Counted from the stretch's first letter, positions 11,962-25,100 are shown. The stretch: DNA of 64,000 nt from Perognathus longimembris pacificus (GCF_023159225.1 NC_063177.1:17384673-17448672), one strand, 5' to 3'. The notes: generated from the letters alone by a model not told the origin. Translations and numbers: made by a program.

Positions 11962-12317
11962 AGTTCAGACATTTTTGAGGGCACAGTCAGTTCCCTAAAG
12001 CTCCTGAGTCCTCTGGAGATAACACTAATAGTCTTTATTAATTGTCTTGCTCTTTATAAGACATGCCCCAGCTTAATCTCTACACTTTCTTCAGCAGATT
12101 GGGAATTAGTCCTTTTTCCAGGAATTTCTATTTTGTTTTAATGAATAATGGTGTGTACAAATCTCAGTAGAGGTGGCCAAGAAGGAATTTACTTTTATAA
12201 TCAGTAAACTTTCATTAAATTAAAAAGAAATTTGCCACATGTATCAAGAGCCATCAAAATGGTATCAGATCTAATACTTCTAAAATGCCAAAGAATTTGT
12301 TCATAGAATAACATAAC

Positions 12318-12558
12318 CAGTTGCTGGTGGCTCACAGTTGTAATCTTAGCTACTCAGGAGTCTGAGATCTGAAGGTTATGGTTCGAAGCCAGCCTGGGCA
12401 GGAAAAGTATAAGACTCTTATTTCTAATTAATCACCAATAAGCCAGGAGTGGAGGTGTGGTTCAAGTGGTAGGGTGCTATCCTTAAGCACAAAAGCTCAA
12501 GGACAACATCTCAGGCCCTGAATTGAAGCCCAAAGATAGGCACATACATACAAAAAGA
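12318..12558 (+). mobile_element. B1-ID chimeric SINE
   Basis: Complete copy with tcttatttctaattaatcac linker. Confidence 0.85.
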
Positions 12559-12574
12559 AGAATATAAAATATTT

Positions 12575-12960
12575 AAGACACTATGTTCAGAAAGATGCTC
12601 TTTGTAGAATTATTTATAGCAAATATTTTAAGCAGCATAAATAATACAGTATTCCTTAATGGGAGATTATGCTGCCATAAACAATGATAGTAATAAAAAG
12701 ACATTTTTGTAACAGGAAAAATGTTACTATTAAGACATAAATTATAACAATAACAGGATATAAAATGAATTAAGACTAGCATATAAAACTATGTTCATAA
12801 AAACAACTGGAAAAAAAAACCTAAGTTGCTCATATAATTATTTGAGTTTGATAGGATTAAGAGTAATTTTTAAAATTATTCTGTTTTTTTTTGGACTATG
12901 ACTATTTACTCTAAAAATACTATATGTGTGTGTATGTTTTTTTCTTTCTGCATACACACT
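12575..12960 (+). mobile_element. Old L1 3' fragment
   Basis: gggagattatgctgccataa and aggatataaaatgaatt resemble the end of ORF2 and the 3' UTR of old L1s; very diverged. Confidence 0.5.
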
Positions 12961-13985
12961 AAATACTTAAGAGTGTTTATCAAAGAACTCAAGGACCTCA
13001 GTCAGTTTTGAAGGCTCTCTCAGGTACCGATGTCCTGCCCTGGGGGTATCAGGGACTAAATGGGTTGTTCTCCCAAGTTCCAAGATCAAACTTTTATAGA
13101 TCATTCCCTACACATCCCAAAGCGATTGCATCCCAAGCAGTGGTGCTGCTTCCTCTGCCTGGCTGACTCTAAATGGTTGGAGTCTTTGTGGGAACACTCT
13201 GAATCCGTGCCCTGGCCCACAGGAGCTTGAGGCTGGAATGTCTGAAGTAACATTTACAAGTGTCTTCCTATGATCTAGACATGTGTAAATAATAAACACA
13301 AGGAGGTGGAACAGCAGAACCCTCCCAAATCACTTTCTTTCTCTTAGCCTGAGGTGGATCCCAGAGCAAATGAGAAAAAGAACTCCTAATCCATGTCTCA
13401 GGGCTGTATGGAAAGTTACTCTGGCTCTTCCTTTTGCTAAATCAGTTTTGTGAACTTCTGTAATGTAGGGGCTCCTGCCCAGGCATCACCCCTTCCTGCT
13501 TCACAGTTCCTGAACGTCAACACCTCAAACAAAAGTTATTTGTTTTCGGCAGCTTGAGAATACTATAAAATTTCAGGAGAAGTATAAAAGCCCGAAGGAC
13601 TGTGCTTTGCTTAGTAACATTTCTGAGGATGGATTAACTGTGTGACTCATCACCACCAAAGGCTGGGGCCTGGTACCACTAAGTTTATTACTGCTTTTCT
13701 CACAGGGAAACAGTGCTACTGACCTACTTTTAAGAGGTCATGCCCGTTAGGTGGCTTACACAACTCTAGGGAGGAGACTGGTCATACTTTCTTGTCTGGT
13801 CTCCTTTTAATAAGGCTCTCTGTAAGATAGCTGCCTGAGCAGTCTTCTGGCTGAACAGTGAGTTTTCTTCTCTGGGAGGCCAAGTAGTTCACCCACATGG
13901 TAACATGCGGCCTCATTGGGCTCATTTTACTCCAGCTCTGCAGCCTGGTTCAGGAAAAGGTGGTGTTGGGTGGCACCTGGCTCAC

Positions 13986-14133
13986 CTGCTGGGTGGTGGC
14001 CAGACAGTACTCAGCTGTGCTCAAGATGCTACAGATGAGGCAGAGCTCCTCGAGTGTGAACTTGGCTGCTTCAGAGCCCTCCTTTTCCTTGAGGAGGCTG
14101 CTGATGGTTAGCCCTCCACTGCTGCTGGTGGTT
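13986..14133 (-). CDS. VPS53: VPS53 exon, about residues 519-568
   Basis: The exon is 148 bp: one base completing Lys519 plus 49 codons, [20 protein letters not shown] then [20 protein letters not shown], ending YCLATTQQ. The acceptor is cttttcttcag and the donor gtgagc. It encodes helices of the C-terminal half. From memory of human, Ser522 replaces Thr, Ala541 replaces Val and Ser554 replaces Asn, all mild. The opposite strand carries 151- and 68-codon open frames over this exon; these are antisense shadows. Confidence 0.97.
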
Positions 14134-14889
14134 CTGAAGAAAAGGAACAGGAACTGGTCAGTAAGAAATTCTAATTTGCTTCCTGAACTGGATACTGTGT
14201 ATTTTAAGACAAAGAAAAAAGGGAAGGAAAGGCTGGCTGTGGTTCAAAACAATCTACGTACAATGAGTCCTTTTCCTTCTGACCTTACCTTGACTGTCAT
14301 CTGTTTAGATTCTCTCACCATCAAGAATAGGAAAAGACAATTCCAAGAATGAGCCAGGACTGATTAGTCCTGCTAGCTACAATCATCCGATCCTTGCAGA
14401 GGAGGCTGCTCGGCTGCCTTGCACTTTAGCTTGGCATTTCCTGAGATGCAGAACTCATTTAGTTTCCCCAACTGTTTCTCTCAGTTATAAGAAAATTCTG
14501 CAATGGAATGTACATGTTGTACTTGTGGAGGAGTACAGAAAGGAATGTTAAGACACAGTTCCTGCCACAGTCTGACTGCCTCAAGAGACAGAAAAGGAGT
14601 TCACACAGCCCCCACTCCTCGGTGGCTTCTAAAGTAGCAACCGCTACTCACGGGTGTATAGATGCTTCAAATCCCTCTGCTTCATTTCACCCTGCCCTGT
14701 CCCTGGAAGCAGAGTCAGTATTAACAAAGACCCAGCTGAGTGACTCTTGTTCCAGCTGCTACTCTGACTAATGTTCATTAGAAAACACTCCCAGCAGGGC
14801 ATAAGACTAGCTGTGGTAGTCTCAACTGTCAGAAACACAAACACATGCACATCCCACAGCATATACATATGGACGCATGGAAAAAATAT

Positions 14890-15010
14890 GTGTCCAAGAG
14901 TGAACAGGGTTCTCTTTAGATGGTGAGATCATAGGTGATTTTCATTGTCTTCCTTATGCTTATCTGTGTTTTCTTAGCAATAATGAACTTATAGTATCTT
15001 GATAATTGGG
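14890..15010 (+). mobile_element. Old L1 3' UTR fragment
   Basis: ggtgagatcataggtgattttc followed by a T-rich stretch is typical of old L1 3' UTRs. Confidence 0.5.
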
Positions 15011-15224
15011 GCAGAAATTATTTAAAATCTCAAAATAACTCTTATTTCAAAGGCGTTTCCTTAGTCAAAGTTTCATTAGTAATTATACCTGACTCCTCAA
15101 TAAAATTCTCATACTCAAAAACATTTTAGTGACAATGACAGAAACCGGCTTGACAATAGTTAATTTAGCCATAGGGATGGTTTTTTAAGTATTAAATTCT
15201 AAAGTATTATGTTAGGTCACATTC

Positions 15225-15421
15225 TTTTCTTTTTTGCCAGTCCTGGGGCTTGGGACTCAGGGCCTGAATACTGTCCCTGGCTTCTTTTTGCTCAAGGCTA
15301 GCACTCTGCCACTTGAGCCACAGCACTACTTCTGGCTTTTCCTGTTTATATGATGCTGAGGAATTGAATCCATGGCTTCATGCATGCAAGGCAAGCTACC
15401 ACTAAGCCACTTTCCCAGCAC
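15225..15421 (-). mobile_element. Twin-ID SINE
   Basis: Inverted dimer of an older subfamily, duplication aggtcacattct at 15213-15224 and about 15422-15433. Confidence 0.88.
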
Positions 15422-16092
15422 AGGTCACATTCTATTACAGTAGAAATTTCTATATAACCAAAAGGCATCTCTAAAACCCTAGCTGAATGATCCACTTATT
15501 TGAATTGATACACAATATAACAATCCTCAAATGTCTCAGAATATAGGAGGAGAGTGACTGGAATTAGAACCTATGCTGTATAATTCCCTCACCACCAAAT
15601 CCTACTACATTTTTCCACGTCAGACTTTTGAGCATCACAAGATGCGCATACCACAATAGAAACTTCGGAACCCATCAGACAGAAGGAAAGTTGGATACAT
15701 GCCTCCTACCTATCACTCCAGGGCTTAATCATATTGAATGAGGCTACTTAATAGCTATTTCCACAACCTCACTTTTCTTGCCAAGTAGTTATTGTTGAAT
15801 TCACATTCATTAAATACGTACACATCTACATTAAGACACTCCAGTGTCCACCATTGTGATGTGACCTATTCTGGCAGCCAGAGGGAGCATCTCAGCTAAA
15901 GGTCTCAATCAGCTGTGGAATGTTGTTAGGGTAGAAATAGTGCCAGCCCCTAGGGAACTCAGTAAGACTGTTTTCCTCTTTGACACTTAGCAATTCAGTA
16001 AACAACTTCAGAGTGGGTTCCCTGGAAAATTCCCATATTTAGGATTCCCATATTTAGAATCCCACTTCATCACTCAGAAGGTGAAGAATAGG

Positions 16093-16436
<344 letters not shown>

Positions 16437-16457
16437 TTATTCCTGATTATGTTCCTT

Positions 16458-16533
16458 GTGGTAATTGAGGACTGAACTCAAGCTTTTTGTTTGACAGACA
16501 GGCATACTACTGCTTTGAGCCACACCCCCAGCC
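16458..16533 (-). mobile_element. ID-like monomer, inverted
   Basis: gaactcaagc and gctttgagccacacccccagcc mark an inverted single unit. Confidence 0.7.
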
Positions 16534-16545
16534 CTGATGCTTCTT

Positions 16546-16747
16546 TTTTTTTTTTTTGCCAGTCCTGGGCCTTGGACTCAGGGCCTGAGCACTGTCCCTG
16601 GCTTCTTCCCGCTCAAGGCTAGCACTCTGCCGCTTGAGCCACAGCACCGCTTCTGGCCGTTTTCTGTATATGTGGTGCTGGGGAATCGAACCTAGGGCCT
16701 CGTGTATCCGAGGCAGGCACTCTTGCCACTAGGCCATATCCCCAGCC
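16546..16747 (-). mobile_element. Twin-ID SINE, young subfamily
   Basis: Inverted full-length copy with young diagnostic blocks. Duplication cctgatgcttctt at 16533-16545 and 16748-16760. Confidence 0.92.
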
Positions 16748-16767
16748 CCTGATGCTTCTTAAATTGG

Positions 16768-17205
16768 GTTCTTTTTGTGTGTGTGTGTGCTGGTCCTGGG
16801 GCTTGAGCTCAGGACCTGGGTGCTGTCCCTGAGCTTCTTTTGCTCGATATTAGTGCTCTACCACTTGATCCATAGCTTCTGTTTTGCCAGTACTGGGGCT
16901 TGAACTCAGGGCCTGAGCACTGTCCCTGTCTTCTTATTCTCAAGGGTAGCACTCTGCCACTTGAGCCACAACGCCACTTCCAGCTTTTTCTGTATATGTG
17001 ATGCTGAGGAATCAAACCCAGGGCTTCAAGCATCCTAGGCAAGCACTCTACTGCTAAACCACACTCCCAGCCTGTGTGTATGTATGTTTTAATTGGAGAT
17101 AAAGTTTTATGGGCTTTCCTGCCCAGGCTAGCTTCAAATCACGATCTTCTGAACTCAGCATCCTGAGTAGCTAGGATTATAGATGTGAGCCACTGGTACC
17201 TGGTT
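16768..17205 (-). mobile_element. B1-ID chimeric SINE split by a twin-ID
   Basis: ID half at 16785-16881, then the nested element, then linker and B1 half at 17073-17205 (ttaattggagataaag, gatgtgagccactggtacc). Confidence 0.85.
16882..17072 (-). mobile_element. Twin-ID SINE nested in a B1-ID SINE
   Basis: Inverted dimer lying inside a B1-ID element in the same orientation; the two halves of the older element lie at 16768-16881 and 17073-17205. Confidence 0.85.
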
Positions 17206-17329
17206 TGGGTCCATTTTTATCAAATACATCAATAATCACTGCCACTGCCATCCCCAGCCCTATAATCATGGTAGCTTCATACTTTTCAGGGCACCTCATG
17301 ATCATATTTGACCTGATGATAGGGTATTG

Positions 17330-17425
17330 TTGGCTCATCTAGAAGATGAGAAATTAAGACTTAGGAAGTCTGTTACAAAACTTATGTGTCAGGGCTGTGT
17401 CTAAAATCCACTATTTAAGTAAGTA
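17330..17425 (-). mobile_element. MIR-like fragment
   Basis: Weak inverted MIR core with tagaagatgagaaattaagac. Confidence 0.5.
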
Positions 17426-17534
17426 CACTGGTCTTATTACTATATTTAGTAACATTTCCCCTTTCCACAAATGAAATCCTTGAATAATAATGATAGTGAT
17501 TAATTTCCAAAGACTTGTACTATACTTGCACATG

Positions 17535-17750
17535 TCAGGGTGGTGCTTTATAATCATTATTTCATTGAATTTTATTTGTTCTTCACAATAACTTATGAAC
17601 TAGGTATTATTATGCATTCCTTTTCAAGTTCAGTCCACGAGAGTTAAGTACCTGTCCAAGGTTATATGGCAAGAAGTGGAGGAGCCAGGATTTAAAACCA
17701 AGCAGCCTGGCTCTAAGACTTATGCTTTTAACTATTCTGCTTTACAAATA
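17535..17750 (-). mobile_element. MIR
   Basis: Inverted MIR: aagtacctgtccaaggtta, ggagccaggatttaaaacc and cttttaactattctgc. Confidence 0.85.
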
Positions 17751-18665
17751 AGGTTATAGTGTCAGCCAAGATTTGGACACATGGATCTAAATGGATCCCA
17801 AGGATGAATGCTGAAACAGAAAAGCTGTTAAAAAGAAAGGAAAAAGAAAAGGAAACCTAATGCTTTCTTCCTTAATGCACTTCTGTTTTTCTTAGATCTT
17901 CCAGAATCGGAGCTGTAATGAAATATTGGGAGAAGAGAGTAGCTAGGAGCAGTTCCAAGCTGCTCCTGTCGTGGTGATGGAGGTTGTGATCTGTCTCCCA
18001 TTTCCCATTCAATCATCCTTGAGTTTGCCTGGGTCACCTGAGTCACCTAAGCACAAATCCAGCAGGATCAGAACCATTTCCTCGGCACAGTTGTGCTATG
18101 TGGACAACAGGAGGCCCCACTCTTGACATGTGGTACCTCTTTAGACTGCTGGCTAATGCTACAAGGATCCAGCTGTGTTTTTAAAATATATTTATATAAT
18201 CGGAAGAAAAAGACAAGAACCACACACAGCACCAATTAGCAGGAATAGGAAAAAACTGACATTTTACTCAAGTGCTTTTGTTATTCAGAGTTTACTATAT
18301 CCAGATGTGCCCACTCTGCCCTCAAAGAGCTTGGGGCTGAGAGGGTAGGTCTTTGTCTGTGGGAGAGTCAGCAAGCTGAGAAGGACCTCATTAGTTGACA
18401 TTGGAAAGATCCATAGTCAGCACCCCAATTTCTCACCACCTCTTATCCAACTTTTCTGTCTACCCTTCCACCTCTCCTCCAGCAGACCTCCTCTCTGCCA
18501 CTCACCTCACTGTAGCCTCTCCTCTGCCTCCCCCCATAGATGGGTCTTTACCTAAATGCTTCCTTGTCAGTGTTCTCCCGCCTCCTCAGCTCCTCAGCTC
18601 AGACCTCATCCGAACAACCCCAACTCAACTCTACCCTCTCTCAACTGGAACTTCTGCCACTGATT

Positions 18666-18871
18666 ATTTTTTTTTTTGCCAGTCCTGGGCCTTGGACTCA
18701 GGGCCTGAGCACCGTCCCTGGCTTCTTCCCGCTCAAGGCTAGCACTCTGCCACTTGAGCCACAGCGCCGCTTCTGGCCGCTTTCTGTATATGTGGTGCTG
18801 GGGAATCGAACCTAGGGCCTCGTGTATCCGAGGCAGGCACTCTTGCCACTAGGCCATATCCCTAGCCCCTA
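18666..18871 (-). mobile_element. Twin-ID SINE, young subfamily
   Basis: Inverted full-length copy with young diagnostic blocks. Duplication tgccactgatt at 18655-18665 and 18872-18882. Confidence 0.92.
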
Positions 18872-19317
18872 TGCCACTGATTTTTAAAAAAAATTTTTAT
18901 GTAGTATAAGGATGTCAAAAATTCAAGAACTGTGACAACCCTCTCCTACTCTGAGCCCATAGTGGGTAATGCTAATCAACACTGGCTCCTTTTCACTAAT
19001 CCTCAATATAATGGAGTTGGAATTGGGTTTGCCTGCCTCCAGTTGTGTCTATTATACCATGAGTACCGATACCTGATATTACTGTTGTTACTTTCTCCCT
19101 GGCTTAGAGAAACACAGCATATCTGATATGTTTCTTCTATCCTCACCCCTAAAGCTTGGGCTTTGTGCCCAAGAACTGTGTAAGTCTTTGAGAGTATCAT
19201 ATGACATACTGTTTGCTGGGAGTTCCACTGATATGTAAAGTGCCCTCAAGATAAAGACGATCGCAGAGCAACATCCATACAGGGACAGATTAAAACAAGG
19301 AGAGAAAAAGTCATCTG

Positions 19318-19434
19318 AGGAAGTGGTGCTGTGGCTCAAGTGGCCTTTTCTATGTATGTGGTGCTGAGGAATCAAACCCAGGGCTTCATGTATATGAGGC
19401 AAGCACTCTTGCCACTAGGCCATATTCCTAGCCC
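19318..19434 (-). mobile_element. Rearranged twin-ID SINE (internal inversion)
   Basis: The left ID unit is in minus orientation (about 19345-19434), but the adjoining 19319-19344 piece, gaagtggtgctgtggctcaa and on, is the right unit in plus orientation. The right unit is thus inverted and truncated. Confidence 0.8.
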
Positions 19435-20546
19435 AGTAATGGGCCATCTTATCTGCAACATTAAATGTGAAAATTGAGTAGTTCAGAAAGATATTACATG
19501 TACAGCTGAGTATATGAGAGAGAAAAAAGCAAAAGAGAAAGAGATGAGCATTAACTGAGAAGTTTGGATGAAAGATTTATAGGAGCTCTATGAACAATTC
19601 TTGTCACTCTTCTGTAAACTGAGTTCAATTCAAAATAAAACCCAAGTGTACTCGTTATAGAAAGATTCTAGGCTTCCCAATACCAGTAATGGGGTGTGAT
19701 GGGGCTGTGTTTTAACAGAATGGTTATGATAGGAAACTCAGGAGAATAGGAGGAAATGGAATCAGCATTAACTTCTCTGACTAAGGATACCACAGGATGA
19801 TGTGAAGACAGGGCTAATGTAGACATCTCTTCTGCAAGAATCAGTTAGAAGAAATCATTACATTTTCCTGAGTAGGAGATAAACTCATGTCCTCCTTGAA
19901 AAATAAACATGGAGAAATCCACTGAAAACATGTAAGGACAGCTTAACCCAACTTGCACAAGAGCTGGCTACAGGGACTCCACTTTTGCTTCCTTCCTAAG
20001 TACTGACTCTGCAGGTTTCCTGCAGGGTGCTGCCAAAATGTTCCCTGGGCAGGTGGAGGCTGGAGGCCGGGAGGTTGCAGGAAGCCTTTAACACTGATGA
20101 AGTAAGCCACCCATACAGGAATCCTGAATAAGATCACAGAGAGGGAAGGGCCAATCCAGTTTCTGAGCACCATAGAATGCCAAGGCCACTATATCATCTC
20201 TTCCACCCCACCACAAAGCCTGTGAGGTGGACTTCATTAACTTCACTGCAGAAGAGGACAAACCAGACCAGGAATTGTTCATTCATAAGCATGAAGCTGA
20301 TTTAAATGGAGTTTTACCTGGCTCCCAGGTCCCCCCTCTTTCCATTGCATTTTCAATAACTCTGAAAGCTACAGACAAAATAAAGAATAACATTTAAAAG
20401 ATACCAACATGCCCTTAATGAGTTTACAGGGAGGGTCACAGGGATGCTGAGCCCCTCATCCCTCCTTCAGCTCCTAAAAGAAGCTGTCCCCCTTGTTAAG
20501 GCCTATCATGACCAGAGGGGCAGACAACAAAAAAGTTTGTCACTTA

Positions 20547-20750
<204 letters not shown>

Positions 20751-21174
20751 TCAGCTCACAGATAAGAAGCACTCTGTAATGAGAGTGGGCCCAGGTCCTG
20801 CACAATGATTCACCAGAGCCTGTGAACAAGATGCTGGCTATGTTAGCATCACTTACTTGCTGTGTATGATCAAGGACCTTCTGCTACTTGGATTAATATG
20901 TACATTTTTTATTTGGAAGCTAGTCAGTATCTGACTGATGTCTTAAAAATTTGTACAGTGCTTCAAAATTTGTAACATGCTTTCACATGATCTAATTCTG
21001 GTAGCCTCCATTACTGTGGTTATTGTGTGTGCCAAGCACTTTGATGCTGTGTATCCCTTACAATAACCCTTCATGTATAACTACTATATCTAGGCATCTT
21101 TCTAATAATTAAAATATGAAACATAATTACAGGTATATTTTGTGTATTTCTCTGTGTGTGTACATGCACACGTG

Positions 21175-21318
21175 TTTGAGACAGGGTTTTGTCATATCCC
21201 CAAGGCTGGTTTCACACTCACTATGTAGTCCAGGCTAACCTCAAATTCACCATCCTCCTACCTCCCCAGGCATCCAGAGTGCTGGGATTACAGGTATGCC
21301 TTACCACTCCTGGCTTAC
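21175..21318 (-). mobile_element. B1, inverted
   Basis: Near-complete inverted B1: gagacagggttttgtcat and gtgctgggattacaggtatg. Confidence 0.88.
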
Positions 21319-21602
21319 TATTCCTTTCACTTACAATTTTTTTTCCTTTTAAGAAAATATTTACACTTCTGCTGAATAACTTCTGATTTGTGGGAATTTA
21401 TATAACATAACATGCTCTCTGTTTTAAAATTAAGATGGACACTTTACAATTGTCTTTACTGACTTAATCTTTTATGTGTGCTCTCCCAAATACTGACAAT
21501 GTTTTCATTTATCACTTTGAAATGACTACATTGTGAAACAGAAAAAAAGTCTATGGATTGGAGAATAGCATTGTACTGAGTTACATTGTCTGATTTTCCT
21601 GT

Positions 21603-21690
21603 GTGTGGGCTGGAAGCATGGCATAGCTGTAGAACACCTGATAAACAAATAGGATGTCCTGAGTTCAAACCTAGTACTGCCAAAACGGCA
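21603..21690 (+). mobile_element. ID-like monomer
   Basis: Diverged unit, gggctggaagcatggc to gagttcaaacctagtactgcc. Confidence 0.7.
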
Positions 21691-21939
21691 GCAAAAATTA
21701 TTGATTTTCCTCTGTGGCATTGTAAGTGAATGTCCTTAGGAAATACATACTTAAATACTTAAGGGGTAAAGGACATTATTTCTACAATACTTCCAAATTG
21801 TTCTGAAGTAACAGGTAGTAGGAAGAACCAGGAGGAAATAGTAAAGTAAATGTAACAAAATGTTAACAATTGCTGGCTCTAGGTAAAAGGCATTTGTGAT
21901 TCCTTGTCATAACCTTCTCCGCCCCCCCCCACCCTTTAT

Positions 21940-22033
21940 TTTATTTTTTGCTTGAACTCAGGGGCTGAGCACTGTCCTTGGCTTCTTTTTGCTAAGGCTA
22001 GCACTCTACCACTAGGCCATACTTCCCCTTTTT
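21940..22033 (-). mobile_element. Twin-ID SINE, internally deleted
   Basis: Inverted copy running from the right-unit ctgagcactgtcc block directly to the left-unit start (actaggccatacttcccc), missing most of both units between. Confidence 0.8.
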
Positions 22034-22157
22034 TTTCTAAGTTTGAAATTATTTTTCTTAAGGCAGGAATAACAAAGAAACGTGGGAAATGCTGCCAATG
22101 GCCTGGAGGAAAAAAATCACAGACACTAGTGGGGCACCCTTAAGAAAGGGCTCATCA

Positions 22158-22320
22158 AACCAGGTATAGTGGTACATGCTTCCTAGTTATTAGGGAGACC
22201 AAGGCAAGAGTTCCAGGCCAGCCCAGGCAAAGCCAAGTGAGCCTCTTTCAACAAGCTAAATAAAAACAAAAAGGCTGGAAGTATTGCTCCAGTGGTGGCC
22301 CTGGGTCCTACCCTCTGTAA
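22158..22320 (+). mobile_element. B1-ID chimeric SINE, diverged
   Basis: B1 part, A-rich linker, short ID part; a (CA)n tract follows. Confidence 0.7.
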
Positions 22321-22331
22321 CACACTAGCAT

Positions 22332-22371
<40 letters not shown>
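22332..22371 (+). repeat. (CA)n microsatellite
   Basis: About 20 uninterrupted CA units after a SINE. Confidence 0.95.
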
Positions 22372-22373
<2 letters not shown>

Positions 22374-22555
22374 CATCCAGAGTCTATGGCCCAGAGAACA
22401 AGTGTGTGGGAATACTTCTCCAGGCCTGAGTATAAGGGAGTTTGAATCTGTTTCCTGGCTTGGTAAAGCACTATGGTTTTGTCAGCTGTCACCACTGGGG
22501 GGATGAAGAGGATCATAGTTAATGAGGTTATAATTAGCTCAAAATATAAAGTACA

Positions 22556-22775
22556 GGCTGGGTGCCAGTGGCTCGTGCCTGTAATACTAGCTACTCAGGA
22601 GGATGACATCTGAGGATTGCAGTTCAAAGCCATCCGGGGAAAGGAAAGTCCACAAGACTCTTATCTTCAATTAACCACCAGAAAATGGGGAGTGGCACTG
22701 TGGCTCAAGTGGTAGAGCACTAGCCTTGAGCTGAAGAGCCCAGCCTCAGAGTTCAAGCCCCACTACTGACAAAAT
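22556..22775 (+). mobile_element. B1-ID chimeric SINE
   Basis: Complete, well-preserved copy (ttatcttcaattaaccacc linker; caagtggtagagcactagcc). Confidence 0.9.
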
Positions 22776-22924
22776 TTTTTTTAAAAAGATGTGTGTGTGT
22801 GTGTATGTGTATGTATGATGTATGTAAAGTATTTTGTTTCATTTTGCTTTTGAATCAGGGTGTTTCTTCTCTCTCATTCTCCCTCTTTTCCTCGTTCACC
22901 TTGCCACTCACTCTCTCTTTCTTT

Positions 22925-23158
22925 CTTTTCAATGCCAAAATGGTGCTTGGACTCAATCCCACTCACTCTTGCTTGCGTTTTTTCACTCAAGGCTGCTGCT
23001 CTACCACCTGAGCCACACCTTCACTTCTGGCTTTCTGCTAATTAACTGGAGATAAGAATCTCTAGGATTTATCTGCTTGGGCTGGCTTGGAACTGAGATT
23101 GCCAGATATTAGCTTCCTGGGTAGCTAGGGTTATAGACCTGAACCATGGGTGCCTGGT
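22925..23158 (-). mobile_element. B1-ID chimeric SINE, inverted
   Basis: Complete inverted copy with taattaactggagataagaa linker. Confidence 0.85.
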
Positions 23159-23164
23159 TTGCTA

Positions 23165-23252
23165 CTGTCTTGAACATCTGAGCTCAAGGGATTCTCCTGC
23201 CTCAGATTCCAGAGTAGTTAGGAGTACATATGTGCACTACTGTGCCTGGAAA
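23165..23252 (-). mobile_element. B1-like fragment, inverted
   Basis: gattctcctgcctcagattcc and gtgcactactgtgcctgg, between two B1-ID elements. Confidence 0.72.
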
Positions 23253-23261
23253 AACAGACTT

Positions 23262-23488
23262 ATTTTTTGGTCCCAGCCCTAGGTGCTGCTCCTGAATCTT
23301 TTGGTTCAAGGCAAACACTTTACTAAAACTACGGCTCTACTTCCAGCATTTTGGTGGTTAATTAATGGTTACTCGGAGAAAAGAGTCTCACAGACTTCCC
23401 TGCCCAGGAGGCTTTGAACCTTGATCTTCCTCAGATCTCAGTTTCCTGAGTAGCTAGGATTATAGATGCAAGCCACTGGTCCCCAGCC
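23262..23488 (-). mobile_element. B1-ID chimeric SINE, inverted
   Basis: Inverted copy ending gatgcaagccactggtcccc. Confidence 0.85.
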
Positions 23489-24869
23489 AAAACAGTTTTT
23501 AAACAAGTGATTCCAAAGGCCTGGACTCTGCATGTGAATACATTTTAGGCATATTTAAAATTTATTTATTTTGCTTATGCTTTGCTTTTTATATACACCC
23601 CAAATGATACATGATTGAAAAAAAAAACTCCAAGTAAAGTTGAAAAGTTCGATGGGTAATTATAAGATACAAACTAGGTGACATGTGATGGCAACAAACT
23701 CATCTGGATGGGTTCTCAGGGGTCTTGTGCCTGAGGAGGCTCTCAGAACTGCATCAGCTTCAGAGGTCTTCATCAGCAGACAGAGCAGGTGCCCCAGTCT
23801 AACTTTCCACCTGTTTCACCCCACCTCTGCCCACAAGTGTTGAGAGGCTGCTTGGTCCTGTCACAACAGCACTGAGATGCTCTTGCAGCACTTTTCAGCA
23901 TGAGTTAAAGCAAGACAGAGGTGTGGTGGGGGTAATAAGACAGCCCGCCTAAGTTTTTCCTTTTTTACTCCTCCTTTAGGGCTGCCTCTGGCCTATAGCT
24001 GCTTTATGGATGTGCTCATGTTTAGCTAGTAGGTGCTGGAATTTCACCACAATTCTGTGTCTCCCTTTGCACTACACAGCTTCCCAAAGGATTGATGCTC
24101 GGCTTAAAGAACACACTAAGTCATTTAGCAGTAGCATTTAGGCTGGATTTCTGAGTGTGTGAATTCTGTCCAAAAGCTGCAGATGTTTAAGCTATTTCCT
24201 CCTGGAGCTTGATGGAATAATAAAAGGTTACTGTTGTCACAGTAAGGAGGTCTGCAGCTGGGCCCATTTCCTTTTATTACTATCCAATGTAAACAGATTA
24301 AACCTAACTGCTCGGATCACCAGAAGGGTACATTTTAAAACCAGAAATTCCTGATTTCTTTTCCCTCTTTCAGTACCCTCTGCCGCCTTTCAGATATCAT
24401 TTGTAATCACTTGAAATATCTTGGCACCTAGTTGTACAAGCCATCTTAGAAACTGAAAACTGCTTTTCAAGTTCATTCTCCCTTCCTAATAGCCAGGCAT
24501 AAACTACAGTACAAGTAGGAGCTGAACCTGACTTTGAGGCCTAGTGACTGCAGCCGGGGCAATGATGTGGGTAATGCAGGGACCTCTTGCTGGTCCCTGC
24601 TATGTCCTGTGTATTCCCTCCCATCATACTCTAGGGGTCCTTTCTTCCTATGCCCCCAACTTCAGAGCTCCAGAAGCCAACAGGCTTCTGGGAAGAGGGA
24701 GTTCCTGGGACTCACCTTATTAAGCCAGAGAGACAAGTACTGACAAGGAAGTGGGAGGTTGGGGGCTACATGTGGGGAGGCATTAGTCACTGATTTGTAT
24801 TTTATTACTAATTAGGGTTGTTTTACTTTAGTTTAAGGTTTTATTACATTGTTGTTGTGGGGTTTTTTT

Positions 24870-25067
24870 TGTGTGTGCTTGTACTGAAACTTGAACTTGG
24901 GGCCTCACATACTCTTTTAATTCAAAGGTCATGTTCTACCAACCCATGCCTCTACTTCTGGCTTTTTGGTGTTTAATAGTCTGCTCAGGCTAGCTTCAAA
25001 TCTTGATCCTTGCATCTCAGTCTCCTGAGTAGCCAGGATTATAGGCATGAACAACCTATGCCAGCTA
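24870..25067 (-). mobile_element. B1-ID chimeric SINE, inverted
   Basis: Diverged inverted copy, 34 bp from a plus-strand twin-ID SINE. Confidence 0.8.
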
Positions 25068-25100
25068 TATATTTTTTTTCTTTTTAAAAGAAATAAAACC

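Noticed and set aside
13897..14352. 151-codon plus-strand frame and an overlapping 68-codon frame
   Set aside because: They lie antisense over the VPS53 exon at 13986-14133, whose splice sites and protein match explain the open frame.
22329..22372. CRISPR-like or tandem repeat array
   Set aside because: Plain CA dinucleotide repeat in a mammalian intron; no spacers.
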